From Acherontichlamydia pituitae (GTDB lineage Bacteria; Chlamydiota; Chlamydiia; Chlamydiales; Rhabdochlamydiaceae): DNA of 21,842 nt. Each line of letters opens with the position of its first letter. Within the stretch, counting starts at the first letter, position 1. Location: positions 1 through 21,842 of the forward strand of contig JAHCAX010000017.1 in assembly GCA_019634675.1 (NCBI GenBank), given 5' to 3'. A program made the position numbers and the translations under genes. A model generated the notes under the pieces. That model was not told the DNA's origin. It saw only the letters and a program-made list of their open reading frames with translations, and searched no databases. Positions 9,231 to 16,890 of this stretch are shown here, in pieces.

Positions 9231-10912
9231 AAAAGACATTTTTTATCGTTCTATCAGCATTCTTTTTGAACCTAATTTCCACCACGCTTCTTGGTGCAGC
9301 AGACCTTACAGCAAGCGTCAGCAGCACGCAAGTGGAGCTAAACGATCGTTTTTCTCTTTATCTTACACTTAAAGATTCCTCTGCAAAAGAGGCGCCCGAC
9401 ATCTCCGCATTAAAAGAGCATTTTTTGATCCACTCCCAACACAAATCGACTAATACCACAGTCGTTAATGGCAAGGTTTCATCAAACATCACCTGGAAGC
9501 TTTCTTTAACCCCTAAAGTGGAAGGCCAGGTACAGATTCCTCCTATGTCTATTAACACAGCCGATGGTGTTCTTTCCACTCAGCCAATCTTATTAAACGT
9601 CACAAAAGGGGGCGATCGCCAATCCAGTGAAGATAGGATGGGTCTGAACATGTTTGTTAAGACAAGCAGCGCCGCTCCTTATCAAAACGAACCCATCATC
9701 TATACAGCTCTTCTCACTTCGAAATTGCCCCTTTATAATGTGCAAACCCAGAAAATGCAGGTAGAAGATGCCATTGTGGAACTGATCGATGAACCGAAAC
9801 TGGAACAAAAGGTAATCGACGGAGTGATGCTCTATACCATTGAACTGAACTACCTCATTACTCCTTTAAAAAATGGATCTCTTACGATCCCATCAGTAGC
9901 TATTCAAGGAAATATCCTTCAAAAAAGAATGGGACAGCTTCGCTCTTTTTTTACTGATGATTTCGACCCTTTTTCCGCGATGCAAGGCTTTGAGAGCCCA
10001 GAACCTTTCTCGCTCATGACGGAAGCGATTCCTCTCGATGTACTACCATCTGTTCCAAATGTTTCCCCATGGCTGCCAGCTAGAGATCTAGTCTTGGAAG
10101 AGCATTGGAAAGAGGATCAGACGCTCCGTGTTGGCGAGCCGTTTTCTCGCAGCATCCTGATTAAAGCAGAAGGCCTCAAAGCAAGCCAGCTTCCCCACTT
10201 AGAGGATTTACAGTGCAGCAATTCAGTGTTTAAATCCTATGCCGACAAGCCTGAGGAGCAGGAAAACATCGTTCAGGGTATCATCTGTAGTACGCGCAAA
10301 GAGCAATATACTCTTATTCCGCAACAGGCTGGCACCTGCGTCCTGCCTGAAATTTCCATCAGTTGGTGGGATAGCTTAAAAAAAGAAAAAAGGACCTCTG
10401 TCATCGCCGCGCGCACACTGCAAATTCTGCCAGCGATCGAAACGGCGACTTCCTCGTTCCAAGAACTCGACACTGTCCCTGCAGAGAAAGCATCTGCAGA
10501 AATACCTCCTTCCCCTGTCAAAGCACCATTCATGCTTTATGGGATCATAGCAATACTTGCTTTTCTCCTAACAGCAGCGCTTCTCTGGGGATTCACTTTA
10601 CAAAGAAAAATCGGCAGCTTGACGCAAGCTCTCTCCAAAAACCCAACACAAACGCCGTCTTCTAAAAGACACAGCGACCGCTTAGATTTTGTGAACTTCA
10701 ACTGGGAAAAACAAAGTAAAAACGAAGCAAAGGGTTCCAACAGACGAAGCCGAACCCCAAGTGGGCAGGATGAGGATCCATTAGATAAAGCCGGAGCAAG
10801 TCAAAATTCACAAAACCGAAGCGGTCGCAATATTATTAACCAGACATCTCCAGCTGCAACACAAGCCCCAAAATCAAAAAAGGAATCGCTTCCCGATCTT
10901 AATCCAACATAA
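9224..10912 (+). CDS. batD: BatD family protein, last gene of the Bat operon
   Basis: A 562-residue BatD-like protein. An N-terminal signal sequence (basic MVKK, hydrophobic core, likely cleavage after LLGA or LGAA near residue 25) leads to beta-rich repeats beginning TASVSSTQVELNDRFSLYLTL, the typical BatD opening; the pattern of a required-oxidation, beta-sandwich periplasmic protein continues to about residue 430. One membrane span follows (about 433-460: MLYGIIAILAFLLTAALLWG), then a polar, probably disordered cytoplasmic tail of about 95 residues. BatD closes the cluster, overlapping the BatB/C stop by 7 bases. The tail (about residues 484-535) is encoded by a region bounded by a 32-bp imperfect inverted repeat (10674-10828) and may be an insertion. 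The family call is secure from fold pattern plus operon position; molecular function is unknown. Confidence 0.88.
   Translation: MVKKTFFIVLSAFFLNLISTTLLGAADLTASVSSTQVELNDRFSLYLTLKDSSAKEAPDISALKEHFLIHSQHKSTNTTVVNGKVSSNITWKLSLTPKVEGQVQIPPMSINTADGVLSTQPILLNVTKGGDRQSSEDRMGLNMFVKTSSAAPYQNEPIIYTALLTSKLPLYNVQTQKMQVEDAIVELIDEPKLEQKVIDGVMLYTIELNYLITPLKNGSLTIPSVAIQGNILQKRMGQLRSFFTDDFDPFSAMQGFESPEPFSLMTEAIPLDVLPSVPNVSPWLPARDLVLEEHWKEDQTLRVGEPFSRSILIKAEGLKASQLPHLEDLQCSNSVFKSYADKPEEQENIVQGIICSTRKEQYTLIPQQAGTCVLPEISISWWDSLKKEKRTSVIAARTLQILPAIETATSSFQELDTVPAEKASAEIPPSPVKAPFMLYGIIAILAFLLTAALLWGFTLQRKIGSLTQALSKNPTQTPSSKRHSDRLDFVNFNWEKQSKNEAKGSNRRSRTPSGQDEDPLDKAGASQNSQNRSGRNIINQTSPAATQAPKSKKESLPDLNPT
10674..10828. 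repeat. Imperfect inverted repeat in the 3' end of batD
   Basis: Left arm 10674-10705 and right arm 10797-10828 are reverse complements at 26 of 32 positions. They begin with a perfect 10-base run (GCGACCGCTT / AAGCGGTCGC) and include a second run of nine (TTTTGTGAA / TTCACAAAA). The 91-base interior contains a smaller 6-bp stem (GGGTTC 10732-10737, GAACCC 10752-10757). The element encodes part of the polar C-terminal tail of BatD. Confidence 0.65.
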
Positions 10913-10947
10913 AAAGGATTCCTCTTGACTTTGCGCATTTGTTGATC

Positions 10948-11071
10948 TGGCCAGTTCGCGCCCAAGGGGGCTTCAACTGCTCTGCACTATGAAGGTTCAT
11001 CGAACCTTCTTCGTGTTTCTGCAGCCTCATCTATTTGCTCCCGAATGTTTGGCCAGAGGCCGAACTGGTCG
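10948..11071 (+). ncRNA. Candidate structured RNA or leader/trailer region
   Basis: If transcribed, 10948-10958 (TGGCCAGTTCG) pairs with 11061-11071 (CGAACTGGTCG) in 11 continuous pairs, two of them G-U. Inside lie a GCCC/GGGC helix (10960-10971), a perfect 8-bp hairpin (10991-11009) with further pairing outward, and a GGCC-AGA-GGCC hairpin (11051-11061) that would compete with the outer stem. No known RNA family is recognised, and the region may equally be a decayed repeat. Confidence 0.3.
10991..11009 (+). terminator. Perfect 8-bp hairpin, possible terminator of the Bat operon
   Basis: GAAGGTTC (10991-10998), loop ATC, GAACCTTC (11002-11009). It is followed by a U-poor tract (TTCGTGTTTCT), so it is a weak intrinsic terminator at best, about 80 bases after the batD stop. 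Confidence 0.35.
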
Positions 11072-11220
11072 ATTTATACTCGATGTTCCAAGTTCTCTAT
11101 AGAAAACGCCTTTTTGGATGAATTTTAAGCCGGGTTCTACCAGAATGCTATTGCGTGCAAATCGCAATATTTTCCCTACCATCCTTTATAAAAATTCACA
11201 TCCAGCCAACGAGGTTTATT

Positions 11221-12030
11221 ATGAACCGTTTCCCATTTTCAAAAGTCATTGCCAGCCTACTACTCATTTTCCCATCCGTTTCCGGTTTTTCAATCGAGGA
11301 AAATTTCCTTCTGATCAACGGGGAAACCGATGAGATCGTGCAAGAGACGGGCCCTCACATCAACGAACGGATCAGCCCCTGTTCTTCGTTTAAGATCACT
11401 CTAAGTTTAATGGGGTATGATGCTGGCGTCCTCGTGGATGAAAATACCCCGGTCTGGGATTTTCAAGATGGCTATGATGACTGGCTGGAAGCTTGGCGAG
11501 CGCCTCTAACGCCCCAATCTTGGATGAAATACTCCTGCGTCTGGTATTCCAAGGTCTTAAGCCTGCAATTAGGAATGGAAAAGATCCAAAGCTATTTGGA
11601 TTCTATGGAATATGGGAACAGAGACATGTCGGGAGGATTGGCGCAGCCGGGACCTGGAAATGTCGCATGGATCAATTCTTCCTTGCAAATCTCCCCGAAG
11701 GAGCAAGTGGACTTCATCCAAAACATCGTTCGCGGCAAGCTCCCTGTTTCGGACCATGCCCTTGAAATGACAAAAGCGATCTTATTTAAAGAGGAGTTGG
11801 CCGAAGGATGGAAATTATACGGAAAAACCGGATGGAGCGGCTCCGACATCGCAAAGAATGGCAAAACATTGGAGCATAGTTGGTTTGTAGGATGGATCGA
11901 AAAGGAGCACCGCTTTTTTCCATTCGCCTATCTCATCCGCGACAAAAAAATAAACCTCGATCAACGGATCCCAAGGGTCAAACAGCTGCTGATGGAATCT
12001 CACGTGATGACTGATATACTCAACGATTGA
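11221..12030 (+). CDS. Class D (OXA-type) beta-lactamase
   Basis: A 269-residue secreted serine beta-lactamase of class D. Every diagnostic motif is present: S55-S56-F57-K58 (the SxxK nucleophile and carbamylated Lys), S105-C106-V107 (SxV), Y131-G132-N133, K202-T203-G204, and the W221-F-V-G-W225 segment typical of OXA enzymes. The N-terminus MNRFPFSKVIASLLLIFPSVSG is a Sec signal peptide, so the enzyme should act in the periplasm, hydrolysing beta-lactams. The related BlaR1/MecR1 sensor domains share these motifs, but this is a free-standing protein with no regulatory partner beside it. I chose the ATG at 11221 because GAGG lies six bases upstream and the signal peptide starts there; an in-frame GTG at 11155 would add 22 residues before the signal peptide. 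Length is normal for the class. Catalytic competence looks intact; the substrate range is unknown. Confidence 0.93.
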   Translation: MNRFPFSKVIASLLLIFPSVSGFSIEENFLLINGETDEIVQETGPHINERISPCSSFKITLSLMGYDAGVLVDENTPVWDFQDGYDDWLEAWRAPLTPQSWMKYSCVWYSKVLSLQLGMEKIQSYLDSMEYGNRDMSGGLAQPGPGNVAWINSSLQISPKEQVDFIQNIVRGKLPVSDHALEMTKAILFKEELAEGWKLYGKTGWSGSDIAKNGKTLEHSWFVGWIEKEHRFFPFAYLIRDKKINLDQRIPRVKQLLMESHVMTDILND

Positions 12031-12052
12031 CAACGTCCAAATGAGAGGGGCT

Positions 12053-13066
12053 ATGGAAGGAATGATATTGAAAGTGTTGATTCTAGGCGGCACCAGCTTT
12101 CTTGGGCCCCATCTCGTTCATGAATTGCAGCAAAATGGCCACGAAGTAGCCACATTTACAAGAGGAAAGCAAAACACCGAATTTTCACATATTGAGCAGC
12201 TTCATGGAGACAGAGACGGCAACCTTGAGGCCATCAAGAGAAAAAATTGGGACGCTGTCATTGATACTTCCGGGTATCTTCCAAGAGTAGTCAGGGATTC
12301 ATCGGAAATTCTGGCCAACTCCGCCAAACACTATACGTTCATCTCTACGATCAGTGTCTATCAAGACTTCCAAGAACAGAGGATCGATGAAAGCTATCCT
12401 CTGGCCAAGCTCGAGGATGAAAGCAACGAAGAGATCACCGAGAAGACATACGGCGCATTAAAAGCTGCCTGCGAAAAGATCATTTTCGATTACTTTCCCG
12501 ATCGATCGCTGATCATACGTCCTGGATTGATTGTAGGTCCCATGGATCCGACCGATCGGTTTTCCTATTGGCCTATCCGCATCAATGAAGGCGGTGAAAT
12601 TTTAGCGCCAGGCTCCCCAACGCAGCCTCTACAGTTCATTGATGTCCGCGACCTTGCAAAATGGATTGTTGCGATGGTCGAAAAGAAGGCCATCGGCATT
12701 TACAATGCAACAGGTCCTGCAACTCCCCTCACGTTTGAAAAGCTGTTGCAGGAATGCCAAAAGGTAAGCCATGCAGCTTCTGTCCTAACCTGGGTGAGCG
12801 AAGATTTTTTAATCCAACATCACATCCAAGACTGGACAGAGCTGCCTCTATGGCTTTCTTATAAAAGGAATATGCCCGGCTTTTTAAACGTGGATGCAAA
12901 TAAAGCGCTTCAGGCCGGACTTACATTTCGCCCGCTTTCTGAGACCCTTGACGCCGTATTAGATTGGGAGTCAAGAAGAGGCTCCAAGGGGAGGATCGGA
13001 TTAGCCCCTGAAAAGGAGCAAACCCTTTTAAAACAATGGGGACAAGTTGGGCTAAGAGACTATTAA
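12053..13066 (+). CDS. NAD(P)-dependent epimerase/dehydratase-like protein (extended SDR)
   Basis: A 337-residue Rossmann-fold protein. The nucleotide-binding loop is VLILGGTSFLG near the N-terminus (G12-G13-T-S-F-L-G18), and the catalytic-type Y133-x3-K137 pair lies in TYGALK. Downstream IRPGLIVGPMDPTDRF and PLQFIDVRDLAKWIV are typical of the extended SDR/epimerase family. The substrate is probably a nucleotide sugar or similar compound but cannot be assigned; the closest flavour is the atypical branch often labelled simply NAD-dependent epimerase. Start: the ATG at 12053 has GAGG at 12045-12048; ATGs at 12041 and 12062 are in frame, the last giving MILKVLILGG. The gene starts 22 bases after the beta-lactamase stop and may be co-transcribed with it. 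Its last three codons and stop fall within the left arm of a 95-bp inverted-repeat element, so the natural C-terminus may have been altered. Confidence 0.88.
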   Translation: MEGMILKVLILGGTSFLGPHLVHELQQNGHEVATFTRGKQNTEFSHIEQLHGDRDGNLEAIKRKNWDAVIDTSGYLPRVVRDSSEILANSAKHYTFISTISVYQDFQEQRIDESYPLAKLEDESNEEITEKTYGALKAACEKIIFDYFPDRSLIIRPGLIVGPMDPTDRFSYWPIRINEGGEILAPGSPTQPLQFIDVRDLAKWIVAMVEKKAIGIYNATGPATPLTFEKLLQECQKVSHAASVLTWVSEDFLIQHHIQDWTELPLWLSYKRNMPGFLNVDANKALQAGLTFRPLSETLDAVLDWESRRGSKGRIGLAPEKEQTLLKQWGQVGLRDY

Positions 13067-13150
13067 CAGATTTAGTTTCTGTCGATTTTTTGGACTTTTT
13101 CAGGAAATTTTCTCAAAAAAGCGACGAAACCTAAATCCGTTAATAGTCTC
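13056..13150. repeat. 95-bp inverted-repeat element flanked by TAA (MITE-like)
   Basis: The ends GAGACTATTAAC and GTTAATAGTCTC are perfect reverse complements; pairing continues inward (GATTTAG / CTAAATC, GTCG / CGAC, TTTTTTG / CAAAAAA) to arms of about 38 bases with few mismatches around a loop of about 20 bases. A TAA triplet flanks each side (13053-13055 and 13151-13153), consistent with a 3-bp target duplication. The left arm contains the stop codon of the epimerase-like gene. No transposase gene lies nearby, so any movement would need one elsewhere. Confidence 0.7.
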
Positions 13151-13222
13151 TAATACCTGAACAACCTAATGAGTCAGGAACTTGACGTTGGCATCCCCGA
13201 TGTTTTTCTCCTTTTTTTGATG

Positions 13223-13251
13223 TTGCAATGTGCGAAGGCTTCTGATTTAAT
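13223..13251 (+). promoter_or_regulatory. Candidate sigma70-type promoter of the large exported protein gene
   Basis: TTGCAA (13223-13228) and TTTAAT (13246-13251) are separated by 17 bases, which gives four and five matches to the -35 and -10 consensus. Transcription would begin near 13258, leaving a leader of about 55 bases. The -35 overlaps the left arm (13219-13230) of a 12-bp inverted repeat whose partner is 13280-13293 (with a two-base bulge, containing the palindrome TTGATCAA), a possible operator. Confidence 0.4.
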
Positions 13252-13312
13252 CGAAACTCTTAACAAAAAATTTACTTTTCATTGATCAACATCCCACAAT
13301 TTAAGGAGAACG

Positions 13313-15793
13313 ATGATGATGAAACCCAGCCTTAGCTTCGCAGCGCTGCTTGCGGCTTCCACGATCTTTGCAGATTATTTTCCCCCGCAGGAAACAGATC
13401 AGCAAATTCAAGCTACGATCAAATTTCTTTCCGATTCCAATGCTCAGTCAGGAATCCTTTACTCCGGAACTTGCGGCGGTTTGTCCGGTAAAAATCTACC
13501 CCTCAGCTATTTTTCCACTCCCGACTATTGGGCCTTATATGTTGGCGCTCTGCCGGGCAACAATATGACGGTCGTCGACCAGTACGATCCGAATGCCTAT
13601 ACGTTGACGCCTCTTCCCAACTCGCCGGGAGCAAACCTGCAAGTTGAGCGTGTGAACGTCAACTACGGGACCGACATTTATGACGCCGCATGCTGGCAAA
13701 TAGCCCTTGGCGTCTACGGAAAAGCATCTTCGCAAGCAAACATGTTCACCCTTGCTGAAAATCAAACAGAGCTGCTTACCTTAGGCTATGATGGAAATGG
13801 CGACCAGTCCACTTTAAATGCTAATCGCGCAACGACCAAAGCGGATGGGACCTTCGGTTACAATGGAGCTGACATTTCCAATCCTCGGAATGCCTATTTC
13901 TTCCGCATGGTGACAAGGAGTTGGCTGTCCGTTGATCCTTTCATGAACACTTCCTATATCTCATACATTACTGCCAATGGCCTGCCTTCCGGCAATCCAG
14001 AATATGCCCGCGGTAAAATCACCTGGTTGGACTGGAAGCCGATCACCGGAGAGAACGCTTGGGCGTTTCTGATCGGACCTATCCAAATGGAGCGCTTAAA
14101 AGCTCAGCAGCAGAAACAAAATTACGTCCCTTTCAGATCTGATGCGGTGCAAAATGCCGTCGATGCGCTTGTAGCGTTTGCAAACATGCAGTCTCCCATT
14201 GGAGCAATCTACTATGCATGCAAAGGATCTTTGGGCAACCAAGGGGACCAGCCGGTAGACCCTTATGGCGTTTCTGTAGAAAACAATGCCTCTACCCTGG
14301 CAGGCCTCCTCGTCCTGCAGCAGACACTGCAAGAAGAGCTGAAATATGAGCAAGACCTCTCAGATCCTCTGAAGACCATGATTCAAGATACATTGAAACA
14401 GATCGATGTGATGATCAATGGCGGAGTCTCTGTTCAAGGGTATCAGACAGAGGGGCTCCTCGCTTTCTTTAAGAAATATGCTTGGGACAGCGCAAACGGC
14501 ATTTTTCTGCAGGGCGGCCTTGCCAACAAGCCCAATAACCCAACGTGGGTCCCCACCGCAGAGCCCAAAGCAGTCGATGTATGCACATGGGGAGCTTCTG
14601 TTTTAGGACAGCCGCTCATCGATAGCTGGTTTGGTTTTGGCACAGCTTACAACCTATGGAAAAGCGTGAAAAGCTGGGGAGGGTTTTATGGCCCAGACAA
14701 CACCTTATGGGGCGTTGGTTATTCCGATCAGGATGGCAATGGCCCTGAAAAAGATTATAACAAAGGGATTATTTCAGCCGAATGGACAGCCGGGGCAATT
14801 AACTTTTTGCGCTGCATGATCACCCAATACAACGAGGTAACAGATCCTGCCCATCAGTCCCAAGCGAAGACCATGGCTGAAGACATGAGAAAAGACCATG
14901 ACAGCATGTTCACACATCTGATGACCTTGAGAACCGACGAATACCCAACTACAGCGGCCTACAATGAGGTGCGTCCAAGCAACTATACGAAGCTGATCCC
15001 GATGCCATCCGACAAGCTGGCCTTCCTCTATTCGAGCAAGCGGTATGCGATCCCGTTTGGATGGTTTGCGAACCCCATCCCATCGACGACATCAACGTCA
15101 TGGGCCGTCATGCTCCATTACAATTTCAATCCGTTCCAACCTTTGGGCAATTACGACGCCTTCCTAAAGCCGGAAAGCAACCCAATCCTGGGTACGGAAC
15201 TGCCAAGCAATGAGTCTTGTAATCTGTATGCCGAAGCTTTGACAGCTTGCTTGGAAGGACGGTTTTATCCGCAGGACCTTATCTGCTTGATCAAAAACGC
15301 TCAAGCCATGTTGGACGCCGACTATGACTTGAGCATTCAGGATAAGAGGATTGCCATCGGACAGATTATGAATAGGATCATCGAGGATACCGGCACGCCT
15401 TTTCTACCCGACTTCCTTGCCCATCCCTTGTTCAAAGAGATGGTAGGCCCGTTTGTCCGACTATTGGTCACAGAGGATCAAAATTCGGCCAATTTTCATC
15501 CGATCGACGGCAGACCAACAGCTTCTGCCATTGCTGAGTTTACGCGGGCCCTTGTCCAACAAACTGACGGATATCTCTATTTGCGCGACTTGCCAATGTG
15601 GATCAATGCAATTGCATTGGAAGCAGATCGTTATCATCAGATCTCTGCAGAAGAGAAGATCGCTTGCGGAAGAGCGATATACAATGATTTCATCGATCAG
15701 ACGAACACGGCCTACCTGCCAGACTTGCTTGTCGATCCTATCCTAAAGCAGCTAGGGAACAGCCTCATCGAGGAAGTTCTTTCAATAGATTAG
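13313..15793 (+). CDS. Large exported protein of unknown function with C-terminal tandem repeat
   Basis: An 826-residue protein I do not recognise. A signal peptide is evident (MMMKPSLSFAALLAASTIFA, cleavage near residue 20), so it is exported. The body is rich in Trp, Tyr, Gly and Asn, with motifs such as ITGENAWAFLIGP, YGVSVENNASTLAGLL and ISAEWTAGAINFLR spaced between helices; this resembles an alpha/alpha-toroid as in some glycoside-processing enzymes, but I cannot name a family or catalytic residues. The C-terminus holds two similar units of about 65 residues (about 655-722 and 759-822) sharing a DL...A...D.Y...S...K.A.G..I...I..T.T.YLPD pattern. AAGGAG (13303-13308) precedes three consecutive ATG codons; the second or third (13316, 13319) is equally possible. 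It is a single-gene unit, with a strong terminator 12 bases after the stop. Mature protein location (periplasm, outer membrane or secreted) is not clear. Confidence 0.85.
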   Translation: MMMKPSLSFAALLAASTIFADYFPPQETDQQIQATIKFLSDSNAQSGILYSGTCGGLSGKNLPLSYFSTPDYWALYVGALPGNNMTVVDQYDPNAYTLTPLPNSPGANLQVERVNVNYGTDIYDAACWQIALGVYGKASSQANMFTLAENQTELLTLGYDGNGDQSTLNANRATTKADGTFGYNGADISNPRNAYFFRMVTRSWLSVDPFMNTSYISYITANGLPSGNPEYARGKITWLDWKPITGENAWAFLIGPIQMERLKAQQQKQNYVPFRSDAVQNAVDALVAFANMQSPIGAIYYACKGSLGNQGDQPVDPYGVSVENNASTLAGLLVLQQTLQEELKYEQDLSDPLKTMIQDTLKQIDVMINGGVSVQGYQTEGLLAFFKKYAWDSANGIFLQGGLANKPNNPTWVPTAEPKAVDVCTWGASVLGQPLIDSWFGFGTAYNLWKSVKSWGGFYGPDNTLWGVGYSDQDGNGPEKDYNKGIISAEWTAGAINFLRCMITQYNEVTDPAHQSQAKTMAEDMRKDHDSMFTHLMTLRTDEYPTTAAYNEVRPSNYTKLIPMPSDKLAFLYSSKRYAIPFGWFANPIPSTTSTSWAVMLHYNFNPFQPLGNYDAFLKPESNPILGTELPSNESCNLYAEALTACLEGRFYPQDLICLIKNAQAMLDADYDLSIQDKRIAIGQIMNRIIEDTGTPFLPDFLAHPLFKEMVGPFVRLLVTEDQNSANFHPIDGRPTASAIAEFTRALVQQTDGYLYLRDLPMWINAIALEADRYHQISAEEKIACGRAIYNDFIDQTNTAYLPDLLVDPILKQLGNSLIEEVLSID

Positions 15794-15804
15794 TCGCCTT
15801 GGTC

Positions 15805-15837
15805 AAAGCATTCCCAGCAAAATGCTGGGAATGCTTT
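15805..15837. terminator. Strong hairpin terminator, probably bidirectional
   Basis: A perfect 15-bp stem (AAAGCATTCCCAGCA / TGCTGGGAATGCTTT) with an AAA loop lies between two convergent genes. The stem ends in T on the plus strand (CTTT then CC) and also on the minus strand (CTTT then GA), so it can serve both the exported-protein gene and, from the other side, the AlkA-like gene that ends at 15893. Confidence 0.85.
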
Positions 15838-15892
15838 CCAAACTTTAAAACTTCAATCCTGATTTGTATTCACACTTGGGAGAAGGGCTAAA

Positions 15893-16816
15893 TTATGAAC
15901 CTATCTCTTGTTCGAAAAGTTTATTCAAAAGAAGATGAAAATAGATCATTCCAGCATAAGGATGCCATTCTCTTTCAATTTTTTTAATCCTTTCAAAATC
16001 GGGATCTTTTCTTAAATTCAAAAGAGGTTTGATGTTTCTATGAAGTCCCACGTCATCGCCCGGTAGAACTTCTATTCGTCCAAGACCTCGAAGCAGCACA
16101 TACTCGGCTGACCAGCGTCCAATGCCTTTCAAGCAGCAGAGCAAGCGAACAGCTTCTTCATTGGGAAGACCTTCCAAAAATTCTTCGTCCAAAGCTTTAT
16201 CGGCATGGGCCGTAACTGAAGCGATTAAAATCATGGCCTCGCTTTTATGACGGCTGAAACCTAAGGCCATTAGGTCCTTGACAGAACATTTTGCAATTCG
16301 ATTAGGATCCGGAAAGGAAAAGAATAACCTCTTTTTCAGCTTAAAAACCTTTCCGTATTTCATGACCAATTTATTGATCAAGGAAAACCCCGCCTCCAAG
16401 GAAAGCTGCTGAAATGCGATCGCATTTGCCAAGGTCTCAAATAGAGTCGGAAAACGGGGCGGCTTCATCCCCTTAAATTTGGAGGCCAGCTCATTTAAAG
16501 CGCTGTTCTTTTTGGCCAATTGATAAAAAGGAGCTAGATCAACCTGAAGTCCCAACATGACATTCAGGGTGTGGGCAATTTTTTCCTTCAAGCGAGATAT
16601 GCGGCGGGCGCTCCTTGCGACCACGCAGATTGCATCTTTTCCAAATCTTTGCTCCACTTCAACTATGACAGCGGTATCTTCGATGTCCAATACACGGATG
16701 TATCGGTCCTCTTCCCAAAGATCGATGGTATTTTTGCTCCTGCGTTTAAGGGCCCAAACTGTTAAGTCAAGACGAAATGGCGGAGTTGCAGGTAGAGCGA
16801 ACGCTAAAGAATACAT
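15893..16816 (-). CDS. alkA: AlkA-type DNA-3-methyladenine glycosylase II
   Basis: A 307-residue base-excision repair glycosylase of the HhH-GPD superfamily. The helix-hairpin-helix is LKGIGRWSAEYVLLRGLGR (about 229-247), followed by the Gly/Pro-Asp loop LPGDDVGL, where D255 aligns with the catalytic aspartate of AlkA. The N-terminal domain (FRLDLTVWALKRRSKNTIDLW...YIRVL) resembles the AlkA N-terminal domain. Such enzymes remove alkylated purines such as 3-methyladenine from DNA. I chose the ATG at 16816, which has AAGGA three bases upstream; a TTG at 16837 would add seven residues and has a GGGAAG farther upstream. It is transcribed away from the nitric oxide reductase gene, sharing a 135-base intergenic region with it. 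It lacks an Ada-type regulator nearby. Confidence 0.9.
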   Translation of the reverse strand: MYSLAFALPATPPFRLDLTVWALKRRSKNTIDLWEEDRYIRVLDIEDTAVIVEVEQRFGKDAICVVARSARRISRLKEKIAHTLNVMLGLQVDLAPFYQLAKKNSALNELASKFKGMKPPRFPTLFETLANAIAFQQLSLEAGFSLINKLVMKYGKVFKLKKRLFFSFPDPNRIAKCSVKDLMALGFSRHKSEAMILIASVTAHADKALDEEFLEGLPNEEAVRLLCCLKGIGRWSAEYVLLRGLGRIEVLPGDDVGLHRNIKPLLNLRKDPDFERIKKIEREWHPYAGMIYFHLLLNKLFEQEIGS

Positions 16817-16890
16817 ATGTCCTTGAGGCAGTTGCAAAGCTGCTTCCCTTGTTTAAGCACTAAGAAGTAAAATTTATTATTTAAAAATAC

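Larger units (their letters stand above)
10913..11220. other. Gene-free region between batD and the beta-lactamase gene
   Basis: A 308-base stretch with no convincing coding sequence on either strand. It holds nested inverted repeats (described separately at 10948-11071 and 10991-11009) and the ribosome binding site of the beta-lactamase gene (GAGG, 11211-11214). A TATACT hexamer at 11075-11080 could be a -10 element, but no matching -35 sits at the right distance. Confidence 0.6.

Noticed and set aside
11155..11220. Upstream GTG start for the beta-lactamase gene
   Set aside because: It would put 22 residues before a complete signal peptide, whereas the ATG at 11221 has a ribosome binding site six bases upstream.
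13191..13207. CATC-CCC-GATG with following Ts as an intrinsic terminator
   Set aside because: The stem is only four to five pairs; the T-rich tracts here are more likely part of the promoter-proximal AT-rich DNA.
16817..16837. TTG start adding seven residues to the AlkA-like protein
   Set aside because: The ATG at 16816 has AAGGA just upstream and the family domain starts after it; the TTG cannot be excluded but is less likely.
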